Below, in pieces: positions 17,919-25,022 of a DNA stretch of 38,629 bases (position 1 is its first letter; every line of letters starts with the position of its first letter). The stretch comes from an uncultured Erysipelotrichaceae bacterium. Its GTDB lineage: Bacteria; Bacillota_I; Bacilli_A; Erysipelotrichales; Erysipelotrichaceae. The stretch is from positions 1-38,629 of the forward strand of contig CAMVGT010000021.1 of the NCBI GenBank assembly GCA_947167125.1. Reading direction: 5' to 3'. The translations under genes and the position numbers were made by a program. The notes beneath the pieces are model-generated. The model was not told the origin of the DNA, did no database searches, and worked only from the letters and a program-made list of their open reading frames with translations.

Positions 17919-18006
17919 TCAAAGTATCACGGGATTGTTGCCGGCATTCGCTTAGCCTTCCATCCAATCCTATAAGAATCTTAAAAAACTGTCTTTCTTT
18001 CCAACT

Positions 18007-18043
18007 GAAAAAGCAGCTGCTCTGTATTGAGAGTCAGCTGCGG
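18007..18043 (-). terminator. terminator after the anti-sigma gene
   Basis: GCAGCTG...CAGCTGC followed by TTTTTC on the minus strand, about 30 nt after the stop of the anti-sigma factor. Confidence 0.8.
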
Positions 18044-18071
18044 TCATGTATTTATGAATTTTTACAGCGCT

Positions 18072-19028
18072 TCAATCGTTATCATCATCGTAATCATCGT
18101 CATCGATGTCATACCGGCCATCATCATCGGAATCATCATCTCTGTCATCGGGACTGTCTGCTTCGAATGGTATGTCATCATCGTCTTTATCATCTTTATC
18201 ATAGTGATCATCATTGTCATCCGGATCGTCATCATGATCATCCAGAGAATCGAGATATTCTTCTGCTTCTTCTGAATAAGGCTTTAAATCAATTCCGTTA
18301 TCATGAAGGAGTCGGGCAAGGTCTGAAATCGGCATACCTGCCAGTTCCTGTGCATTCCATTCCGGATGATCCAGAAGGGCACTCAGAACAAGCTTTGCTT
18401 TCCCGATCGTGATGCCGTAATCTTCCGCAAAATCTTCCAGATCATCATCGCTGTCAACTTCCTGTTTTAAAACAATTCCTTTTCCGACATAAGTATCCAG
18501 ATATGCGTTCATATCTTTGGAAAGACGTTCTTTGAGGATATTTCCGTATTCTCTGTTTTCGCACTCCAGTGAAAGCAGCAGCATATTATGCGCTTCATCG
18601 ATATAGCCATGGCGGATCAGAGATCCAAGCAGCGCATTGACTGCGGTATTGATGTCTGTGTTTTTCAGATCAAGATCCTGAATCACAGTTTCACCGTCTT
18701 TATTGTTTGCCTTTACGGAAGTCACCCGCTCCCTGCTGTTGATGCTTAAGGAGATGGATGGATTCAGATCGACATAGACAGTCGCGTATGTTCTCAGAAA
18801 CAGGCTGTAATACGGAATCGCACACAGTAACAGGACAGCTGCCGCTGCCGCAAGTGTCATGAGCGGAAAGCGGTAGTTTTTCTTTTTTGAAACGGTATTG
18901 TCCAGATACCATTCATCGCCTTCTGCTTTTTCAATCCTTGTTTCCCACAGTGATTCTGTATACGGCGGCTTCATTTCTGCCGCTGATCTTCGGATATTTT
19001 CTTCAATCCGTTCATTCTGTCTGTTCAT
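18072..19028 (-). CDS. RsgI-like membrane anti-sigma factor with Asp-rich tail
   Basis: The 318-residue protein has a cytosolic N-terminus (~1-52) and one membrane span (~54-78). Next is the RsgI-type extracellular domain, whose hallmark is ATVYVDLNPSISLSIN with DLNP at 87-90; in this family the segment undergoes or accompanies site-1 cleavage. A helical middle (~110-255) follows, then a tail with about 35 aspartates in its last ~60 residues. It starts 1 nt after the stop of the sigma factor gene, the usual sigma/anti-sigma arrangement. The inferred role is to hold the sigma factor at the membrane until an envelope signal acts. The Asp tail could bind Ca2+ or other cations. The tail is encoded by ATC/TCA-type trinucleotide runs that could slip. 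Confidence 0.8.
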   Translation of the reverse strand: MNRQNERIEENIRRSAAEMKPPYTESLWETRIEKAEGDEWYLDNTVSKKKNYRFPLMTLAAAAAVLLLCAIPYYSLFLRTYATVYVDLNPSISLSINSRERVTSVKANNKDGETVIQDLDLKNTDINTAVNALLGSLIRHGYIDEAHNMLLLSLECENREYGNILKERLSKDMNAYLDTYVGKGIVLKQEVDSDDDLEDFAEDYGITIGKAKLVLSALLDHPEWNAQELAGMPISDLARLLHDNGIDLKPYSEEAEEYLDSLDDHDDDPDDNDDHYDKDDKDDDDIPFEADSPDDRDDDSDDDGRYDIDDDDYDDDND

Positions 19029-19029
19029 A

Positions 19030-19587
19030 TCAGATTCCCTCCAGCTGCTGTCTGAGCTTCTTCATTCCTCTTGCATATTTGGACAGCACTGTCGCTAACG
19101 GCATTTTCATCATTGACGCGATTTCCCGGTGTTTGAGCCCGGTCAGCGCATGCAGGATAATCACTTCCCTTTCGCTTTCATCCAGAAACTCAAAACACTT
19201 CTGCAATGTGATGCGCAGTTCATGATCGCGGATCTGCGAAAGATCCTGTACCGACCGCAATTCATCCACAGTCACATCGGCGAACCGGTTCTGCGTACGG
19301 AAATGCATATTGCAGATGTTGCGGGTGATAGTCAGAATCCAGGCTTCCGGTTTGCCCTGATCCTGATATAAATGAGCGGCGGAACGTATTTTCAGGAAGG
19401 TATCCTGCATGGCATCCTTCGCGTCCTCGCGGTTTCTGAGCAGGGAAAAAGCATAGGCGAACACACTGCCTGCAGCCTGCTCATACAGCAGTCTGAAAGC
19501 TTCTGCATCCTCCTGCGCAATTCTCTGAATCAGTTTTCCGTCCACTTCCAGTCTTTTCGTACCGAAAGCTGTATCTCTGAATGACAT
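19030..19587 (-). CDS. ECF-type RNA polymerase sigma factor
   Basis: The 185-residue protein has region 2 (FRLLYEQAAGSVFAYAFSLLRNREDAKDAMQDTFLKI, roughly residues 31-67) and region 4 (LDESEREVIILHALTGLKHREIASMMKMPLATVLSKYARGMKKL), joined by a short linker, which is the ECF sigma layout. The start at 19587 has AGAAGG four nt upstream. An in-frame ATG at 19617 lacks a ribosome binding site but overlaps the stop of a possible 29-codon ORF in the sequence ATGTTAG, so translational coupling is an alternative. It is paired with the RsgI-like anti-sigma gene. Target promoters cannot be read from the window with confidence. Confidence 0.92.
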   Translation of the reverse strand: MSFRDTAFGTKRLEVDGKLIQRIAQEDAEAFRLLYEQAAGSVFAYAFSLLRNREDAKDAMQDTFLKIRSAAHLYQDQGKPEAWILTITRNICNMHFRTQNRFADVTVDELRSVQDLSQIRDHELRITLQKCFEFLDESEREVIILHALTGLKHREIASMMKMPLATVLSKYARGMKKLRQQLEGI

Positions 19588-19610
19588 GGGGCCTTCTTTC
19601 CAATTCAAGT

Positions 19611-19700
19611 CTAACATCCAAACACAACAGCGAACCAGTGAACCGGTCCGTATATGATGTTCAGATTCCCGTTCCGGCTGCGGATCACATCCTTCATCAT
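19611..19700 (-). CDS. possible 29-residue ORF leading into the sigma factor gene
   Basis: A short ORF (MMKDVIRSRNGNLNIIYG, ending in VHWFAVVFGC) starts behind a near-perfect AGGAGG with five nt spacing. Its TAG overlaps an ATG in frame with the sigma gene (ATGTTAG). It has a basic N-terminal half and a hydrophobic C-terminal end. It could be a leader peptide that couples or attenuates sigma translation, or a small membrane peptide. Only the ribosome binding site and overlap support it; no family is known to me. Confidence 0.35.
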   Translation of the reverse strand: MMKDVIRSRNGNLNIIYGPVHWFAVVFGC

Positions 19701-19744
19701 CTTTCCCTCCTGCCTTGTTAATGCGGAAGAAAGGGTTTTTATTG

Positions 19745-19776
19745 CAAAAAAAGCTGCAGCTATTTTCAAGCTGCAG
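19745..19776 (-). terminator. terminator of the xpaC-like/AAA operon
   Basis: CTGCAGCT and AGCTGCAG pair around a 7-nt loop and are followed by seven T on the minus strand, 25 nt after the AAA gene stop. Confidence 0.9.
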
Positions 19777-19801
19777 TCATATACGTTCAATCTGTTTTGA
19801 G

Positions 19802-21961
19802 TCAGCCGTTCTGAAGACTCTTCAGCATGTCTTCCAGTGTCGGGGATTCATTCTTTTCCGGTGCTTTCACCTTGACAGTGAAATCGAAATCTTCTTTCAT
19901 CAGTCTGCTCATATCCGCGGACGGATCTTTGACCAGACGTTCGGACTGTCTGAGAATCGCATCTTCGACAACATTTCTTGCCAGACGTCCGTTGCCGGCT
20001 TCAGCGGCGTTGATGGACTGGACTTCGTCGAAATACTTTTCCAGATCGCCGAGAACATCTTCATCAATTGCATAGCCTTTGGACTTTGCCTGAATGCATG
20101 CAATCTTCATCAGTTCATTGCCGGTGTAATCCGGGAAGTTGATGAGATTCGGGAAACGGGATTTCAGACCGGAGTTGGCTTCCAGGAATCCTGCCATTTC
20201 CTTTTTATATCCGGCGAGGATCACAATCAGGTCTTCACGGTTGTCTTCCATTGCCTTGACCAGTGTATCAATCGCTTCCAGCCCGAACGAGTCATCTTTG
20301 CCGCGGTAAAGCGAATATGCTTCATCGATAAAGAGGACGCCGCCGATTGCGGATTTGATGACCGACATTGTCAGAGGGGCGGTCTGACCGACATACTGGG
20401 CAACCAGGTCTGCTCTTGTCACTTCCACAAGCTGACCCTGTGAGAGTGCGCCGATCGCTTTCATGTAGCGGGAAATCAGACGGGCAATTGTTGTTTTGCC
20501 GGTACCGGGATTGCCGGTGAAAATCATATGCTTGGAGACTTCAGCTGTCTTCATGCCCTGTTCGCGTCTCTTTTCCTGAACAGCGATATGCGACTGCAGG
20601 GAGCGGATGTAGTTCTTGACCATGTCGAGACCGACGATCTGATCGAGTTCCGCATTGACTGCCGCAATTTCTTCCTCACTGTTCTTTGAACGGGAAAGAC
20701 GGACTTCCATATGTTCGCATTTTGCATAAGGAACATCTTCGCTTACATAAAGTGTCAGCGGGTCGTTATCCGTATTCTTTTCCTTCAGTGCCATTTCGCT
20801 TAAGGAAACATAGAAATCATAGAAAATGGAATTGATCGCGTCGCTTCCCTGTGTCTTGTCATAATGCACGGCAACCCAGTCTTTGACTTCCTGAGGCACT
20901 TCAATCTTTCTCTTCAGATTGTTCAGTGCTTTTTCTTCCAGTGCCTTTGACTGTCTGTCGATGATCATGCGGATGCTGGCGTCATCCAGCTTTTCAAATG
21001 TGACGGTATCCAGCACATGATACATGAAGGATGCGCCGAAGGCGTCCTGAACCTTGGACGGTTTCTGTGTTGTCACAAAGACAAGGTATTTGCCTTCGCT
21101 GCTCAGTGAGTCCACACTTTCCTTGACCAGTCCTGTCTGGTTTTCCACCATGACGCCCTTGGTCAGAACATATCTCTTGTTGAGAACGGTTTTGCCATCC
21201 ACTGCCAGGGAGTTGACCATGCGCAGGAATGCCGGGAATCCGTTTTCGAAATGTTCGAAGCAGATGACGGATCCTTTTCCGGAAATCGCTTCATAGAGGT
21301 CCTGCAGGAAAATCTGCTCCTGGGAACCGCTGGTGTATCTGCTCATGTCGATGGTATAGACGACATCGGAGAACAGAACCTGCTTTTCATAAAGCGCTCT
21401 TGCGGCTTTGGCAATCGCTTCATGTCTGCCGGAACCCTGCGGTCCGGTGACAATAATCACATTCTTCGGCTTTCCTGCCTGCTCGCCCATGACATACGGA
21501 CGTCTGAGGGCTGTGATCAGCTGTCTGACTGCTTCGCTCTGTCCGGCAACTGCCTGGTTCACCGCGTTTTCCGCATATTCAAAATCCGATGCGTCGGCGG
21601 CTTTTGCCTGCACCGGCTTTTCTTCCTGCTTTGTTTCAGCAGCAACTTTCTGCATTCCGAAATCATTCTGCAGATCCTTTTCCAGCTGATCGACATCCAT
21701 CAGTGTCGGATCAATCCGGCTTTCCTTATTCATTTCCTTGGAAAGAGCTTCGAGATCCTTCTGCTGCTTCTTCAGAATCCGGTTCAGTTCATCCATTGCG
21801 TCAGAAGCAGATTTGATTGTTTCGCTGGATTTTTTTGCATGTTCATCGACGCTCAGAACGATATCTTCTGTGCTGTCTTCATTTTCATAAGCGCGTTTGC
21901 GGCCGAGTACTTCGTTCCAGAGGCGCTCTTTTTCTTCTCTTCTGCGGTCGTTGTCAGACAT
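19802..21961 (-). CDS. two-domain AAA ATPase: degenerate Clp-like domain plus CbbX/SpoVK-like domain
   Basis: The 719-residue protein begins with a charged coiled-coil region (~1-125). A first AAA domain (~130-350) resembles Clp/AAA_2. Its Walker A reads GPQGSGRH (Lys and Thr lost) and its Walker B region FEHFENG stands where LDEIEKA is expected. The second AAA domain (~440-700) is of the CbbX/SpoVK type and looks intact: TGNPGTGKTT near 482-491, GVLFIDEAYSL, the sensor-like VILAGYKKEM, and the arginine-containing SGLKSRFPN. ATP-driven remodelling is therefore expected only from the second domain. The ATG at 21961 lies 2 nt after the stop of the XpaC-like gene with GGAGG upstream. Its partner is probably XpaC or TelA, by neighbourhood. 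Confidence 0.85.
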   Translation of the reverse strand: MSDNDRRREEKERLWNEVLGRKRAYENEDSTEDIVLSVDEHAKKSSETIKSASDAMDELNRILKKQQKDLEALSKEMNKESRIDPTLMDVDQLEKDLQNDFGMQKVAAETKQEEKPVQAKAADASDFEYAENAVNQAVAGQSEAVRQLITALRRPYVMGEQAGKPKNVIIVTGPQGSGRHEAIAKAARALYEKQVLFSDVVYTIDMSRYTSGSQEQIFLQDLYEAISGKGSVICFEHFENGFPAFLRMVNSLAVDGKTVLNKRYVLTKGVMVENQTGLVKESVDSLSSEGKYLVFVTTQKPSKVQDAFGASFMYHVLDTVTFEKLDDASIRMIIDRQSKALEEKALNNLKRKIEVPQEVKDWVAVHYDKTQGSDAINSIFYDFYVSLSEMALKEKNTDNDPLTLYVSEDVPYAKCEHMEVRLSRSKNSEEEIAAVNAELDQIVGLDMVKNYIRSLQSHIAVQEKRREQGMKTAEVSKHMIFTGNPGTGKTTIARLISRYMKAIGALSQGQLVEVTRADLVAQYVGQTAPLTMSVIKSAIGGVLFIDEAYSLYRGKDDSFGLEAIDTLVKAMEDNREDLIVILAGYKKEMAGFLEANSGLKSRFPNLINFPDYTGNELMKIACIQAKSKGYAIDEDVLGDLEKYFDEVQSINAAEAGNGRLARNVVEDAILRQSERLVKDPSADMSRLMKEDFDFTVKVKAPEKNESPTLEDMLKSLQNG

Positions 21962-21963
21962 GA

Positions 21964-22956
21964 TCAATATCCTCCGCCGCGGCGCGGCATCTGTCCGTCA
22001 CTGGTCAGGCCGTCCTTCTGCAGAACTGCCTCCAGTGTGGAAATATCAGCTGAAAGGTTGATGAAGTCCTGATCGGTCAGACTGGAGATGATTGTCTTCA
22101 TCGCGTCATTGATCAGGGTGATTGTGCGGGTCAGCTTTTCCTTGGTCGCTTCATAGGAAGGATCGGTCTGAGCTGCCTGCAGATTGTCATACTGCTTCAG
22201 GATTCTGACCAGAATCGGCAGATAGTATTCATAGAGTTTCTTGAGCTTGTCCTTGGATGCCGGGAAGCGTTCTTCCAGTGTCTGGATCTGTTTCAGCAGT
22301 GCGCATGTTTCATACAGACCGTTGGAGATATTCTCATCCGGAATATCATCATTGAGCTGATTGATTTCATCGATGAATGCCTGAGAGCCCATGGGCTTCT
22401 TTTCTTCCTTCTTCGGCGCTTCCTGCTTGGGAGCTTCCTGTCTGGGCTTCTGTGTGTCAGTAGCTTCGACATCGATAACAGTTTCCTGTGTACCGGAGCC
22501 CTGTTCCGCAAGGGAAAGCAGTTCCTTGAGAATCTCATTGTAGGAATCCGGATATCTTCTTCCGAAATCGCTCAGTGAGCATACATAGACATTGGAGCGG
22601 TAGACATCCAGACTTGCCAGAGACGCATATCTTTCGCCATGGATTCTCAGATCGATATTGGATCCGATCGGAAGCGATCTTCTTGTCCTGAACCAGCTGC
22701 GCAGATATACATTGATCTTTGCCATTTCCGCAGCGGAATATTTCTTTGTGCTTCCTGCACGGTAATAGTTATCCGTTCTGCGGTAGGATTCCTGCCGCAG
22801 CTGATCTCTGCGGTTGGAAGAGTTGACTGCACCGAGTGTGATCGCCGCAACAACACCCACAATTAACATCAGCGGGAAAAGACCGCCGATTCCGCCGGTA
22901 AAGATCAAAAACAGAAATATGAACCAGATGAAATTTCCATTCCCTCGATTTCTCAT
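21964..22956 (-). CDS. XpaC-like membrane protein
   Basis: The 330-residue protein has two closely spaced hydrophobic segments at the N-terminus (FIWFIFLFLIF and LMLIVGVVAAITLGAV). A basic linker, a Glu/Lys/Pro-rich stretch (~170-190) and a helical C-terminal domain follow. The pattern YYLPILVRILKQYDNL then a final DISTLEAVLQKDGL matches the XpaC family (named for 5-bromo-4-chloroindolyl phosphate hydrolysis, activity unproven). XpaC is commonly found with TelA. It ends in a short Gly-rich tail, and is followed by the AAA ATPase at a 2-nt gap. GAGGAACTACA precedes the ATG and TATAAT lies at 22985-22990. Confidence 0.75.
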   Translation of the reverse strand: MRNRGNGNFIWFIFLFLIFTGGIGGLFPLMLIVGVVAAITLGAVNSSNRRDQLRQESYRRTDNYYRAGSTKKYSAAEMAKINVYLRSWFRTRRSLPIGSNIDLRIHGERYASLASLDVYRSNVYVCSLSDFGRRYPDSYNEILKELLSLAEQGSGTQETVIDVEATDTQKPRQEAPKQEAPKKEEKKPMGSQAFIDEINQLNDDIPDENISNGLYETCALLKQIQTLEERFPASKDKLKKLYEYYLPILVRILKQYDNLQAAQTDPSYEATKEKLTRTITLINDAMKTIISSLTDQDFINLSADISTLEAVLQKDGLTSDGQMPRRGGGY

Positions 22957-22984
22957 TGTAGTTCCTCACATGTAATTCCATAGA

Positions 22985-22990
22985 ATTATA
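22985..22990 (-). promoter_or_regulatory. -10 element of the xpaC-like/AAA operon
   Basis: TATAAT on the minus strand about 28 nt before the start codon; no convincing -35. Confidence 0.45.
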
Positions 22991-23119
22991 TCATTATTCG
23001 ATCTTTTATGGATGGGCCATGCAGAAAAAGAGTCCCGAGTCATTTAATGTTCTGTTAAAGAAAGGCTTTTACTGAGCGGTATGATCCGTTCCTCAGCACA
23101 GATTCGGGCATAAAGGCTT

Positions 23120-23137
23120 CTGATCACGTATGATCAG
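23120..23137. repeat. 18-bp palindrome upstream of the xpaC-like operon
   Basis: CTGATCA-CGTA-TGATCAG is a perfect palindrome in the 230-nt gap between the unknown gene and the xpaC-like promoter. A smaller hairpin (AGAGT...ACTCT) lies at about 23158-23174. No ORF is visible in this gap. It may be an operator; it is too far from either start to say. Confidence 0.35.
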
Positions 23138-23185
23138 GCTTATACATGTATTGAATCAGAGTTCTTCAGACTCTCTGCAGGCATC

Positions 23186-23211
23186 AAAAAAGCCGGCCTT
23201 CCGGCCAGCTT
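23186..23211 (-). terminator. terminator of the unknown 292-residue gene
   Basis: GCTGGCC-GGAA-GGCCGGC followed by six T on the minus strand, 15 nt after the stop codon. Confidence 0.9.
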
Positions 23212-23225
23212 CTGGTTTCATTGGG

Positions 23226-24104
23226 TTATTCTTCTGCAGCTGCTTCTGCCGGAGCTTCAGCAGGTGATTCTTCAGGAGCGGCTTCCTCTTCGGTTTCGCC
23301 GTTTGTTCTCCACATTTCGGAATAGCTCATGAATGTGATTTCATCAGCGTTGAGTTTTGCCTGATTTCTCTGTCTCTTGACATTGCCTTCATGGACAGTG
23401 TTCAGGATGTTCTTGTTAACCATGTACTGAACATAGAGAACTTTCTTCATGAGGAACCAGTCTGTGACATATTCATAGATCTGTTCAGCTCTGTCTTCGA
23501 GTCCTGCAAGAACTGAAGGTGCGTTCTTCTTGAGTTCCGCAGCCGCATCAACTGCCGCAGCCTTGAGCTCGTCATAGTTGCGGAAGAAGCGTCCGTCGAG
23601 ATTTCTCTGCAGAGCGCCTGCACGCTGTGTGAACAGGGAACCGAAAGTCTTGGAAATGACGGAAGCCTGATCGGAGCATACAGCCACGATTTCGTTCTTG
23701 CAGTCAATGAATTCACTGCCCGGTTCAGTCATGCAGTAGTAAAGACCCTTTGCCTTGATGAAGCCGTACTTTGTAAACGGAACAACAAGCAGAGCTCTTT
23801 CCTGTTCGTCCTTCTTGAGATAGAGAATATAAGGATAGATCAGCGGTTTTCCGCTGAGCTTGAAAACGTCCTTGTAACGGATAATCTGATTGCTGATGGC
23901 ATCGTTGTTGATCTCACTTCTAAGACCGACACAGATTCTTGTTTCAGGTTCTGCTTCCTGAATTTCAGCAAATGCATCTCTGAGAACAGGATCCAGTCCT
24001 GTTTCTTCCATGCTGAGGTAGTCTTCGAGATAACCGTTGAATGAGCAGTCATCTCCGCTGTGGCGGCTGTCGAGTTTAGAATCGAGAATTGCTGTGATAG
24101 CCAT
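23226..24104 (-). CDS. unknown soluble protein with acidic Ala/Glu/Pro tail (292 aa)
   Basis: I do not recognise a family. The start at 24104 (MAITAILDSK) has GGAGG seven nt upstream and a good promoter; the longer frame to 24272 runs through that promoter. No signal peptide or membrane span is evident. The body is mixed alpha/beta with a central hydrophobic block (PLIYPYILYLKKDEQERALLVV written here only in part: ERALLVVPFTKYGF). Helices rich in Ala follow near 215-235, and a basic segment (VKRQRNQAKL) precedes the tail. The last ~25 residues are almost only Glu, Ala and Pro. It is monocistronic, next to the XpaC-like/AAA pair, and may be a related accessory factor. Confidence 0.75.
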   Translation of the reverse strand: MAITAILDSKLDSRHSGDDCSFNGYLEDYLSMEETGLDPVLRDAFAEIQEAEPETRICVGLRSEINNDAISNQIIRYKDVFKLSGKPLIYPYILYLKKDEQERALLVVPFTKYGFIKAKGLYYCMTEPGSEFIDCKNEIVAVCSDQASVISKTFGSLFTQRAGALQRNLDGRFFRNYDELKAAAVDAAAELKKNAPSVLAGLEDRAEQIYEYVTDWFLMKKVLYVQYMVNKNILNTVHEGNVKRQRNQAKLNADEITFMSYSEMWRTNGETEEEAAPEESPAEAPAEAAAEE

Positions 24105-24155
24105 GTAAATCCCTCCGATGAATCGATTGCGATTCTGAATCAGTAAATCTATTTC

Positions 24156-24184
24156 ATTATATGCATGATCAATTAAAATTCCAA
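24156..24184 (-). promoter_or_regulatory. promoter of the unknown 292-residue gene
   Basis: TTGGAA (24179-24184) and TATAAT (24156-24161) are exactly 17 nt apart on the minus strand; the start codon is about 52 nt downstream of the -10. Confidence 0.75.
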
Positions 24185-24370
24185 CAAAAATGCGCATGCA
24201 TACGATTTCCTTAATTGGCAATTTTTTGAGAAATACCTGCAGACTTCTCCCGCTGCCGTTTGAAGGAAACATCTTCGATTTTAAGTGATTATTCGGGATT
24301 CGTAAACAATTTTCATGCCAGCATGACCACAGATTATTGAAAACAGTATCTGCATGCAGGCCTTTTGCAC

Positions 24371-24416
24371 GAAAGCAGCTGTCTCATGCATGCATAAAGC
24401 GTAGATGAAACAGCTG
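24371..24416 (-). terminator. hairpin terminator after the esterase gene
   Basis: AGCAGCTGTTTCATC pairs with GCATGAGACAGCTGCT around a short loop, starting a few nt after the esterase stop. The T-tract on the minus strand is short, so strength is uncertain. The stretch 24185-24370 holds no gene that I can support. Confidence 0.5.
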
Positions 24417-24422
24417 CTGTTT

Positions 24423-25022
24423 TTATAGTTTTTTCAGGATGTGGCGGATCCCCTTCATCAGTCTTTCTTCCGGATGACTGAAGTGATTGCCGGGATTCAT
24501 TTCAAAGAAGCAGTCTGTATAGGAGCCGATCAGACGATATGCTTCTTCCGTCTTTTCTTCAACCGATGCCATCACCGGATTTTTTGTTTTCTTTTCCTGA
24601 TCGCCCAGGGAAAGATATACGGCTTTACAGTGTACCGGATGTTCTTTCAGCCACTCTTCAAACCGGGGAAACCAAAGCGAGCCGGACGCGCTGACGCATC
24701 CTTCAAAGCGTTCACTCACCGCGCAGGCATATAAGGCAAACAATCCCGCCAGGGAATATCCTGCGATCACTGCCTGATCATAGCTTTCACGATGTTCATC
24801 CATCATTTCAATGATCATCTGCAGTGTCTGATCGCCATTGCCTGAAAAGTCTTCCCCTTTGCGGAATACTTTTTCCGCATGCCATGGGGAAAGATCCTTA
24901 TTCCAGTCAAGATCATGGAGAACAAGCAGCGACGCGTCTGTTTCCTTCTGAATCACCGGTACATCTTCATCGCTTACAACCAGCAGGGTTCTGCTGCCTT
25001 CAATCCATTCCGCTCTGCTCAT
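24423..25022 (-). CDS. alpha/beta-hydrolase esterase-like protein
   Basis: The 199-residue protein contains the nucleophile elbow AGYSLAGLFAL near residues 87-97 (Gly-x-Ser-x-Ala-Gly). A conserved-looking Gly-Asp segment (LSLGDQE) and a late His motif (NPGNHFSHPEERL near 176-188) complete a plausible Ser-Asp/Glu-His triad. The layout resembles the putative-esterase (Fes/IroE-like) class, but it is short and has no signal peptide. The substrate is unknown. Its ATG overlaps the stop of the M16 peptidase gene by four nt (ATGA), so the two are translationally coupled. Confidence 0.8.
   Translation of the reverse strand: MSRAEWIEGSRTLLVVSDEDVPVIQKETDASLLVLHDLDWNKDLSPWHAEKVFRKGEDFSGNGDQTLQMIIEMMDEHRESYDQAVIAGYSLAGLFALYACAVSERFEGCVSASGSLWFPRFEEWLKEHPVHCKAVYLSLGDQEKKTKNPVMASVEEKTEEAYRLIGSYTDCFFEMNPGNHFSHPEERLMKGIRHILKKL

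Noticed and set aside
18027-18275. Possible trinucleotide repeat array or Ile/Val-rich peptide
   Set aside because: The repetition comes from Asp codons in the anti-sigma tail; there are no CRISPR-like constant repeats and spacers.
24185-24370. Gap between the esterase terminator and the unknown gene's promoter
   Set aside because: Looked for small ORFs and RNA structures; short AT-rich palindromes (GCATGC) occur but nothing with a start, ribosome binding site and terminator.
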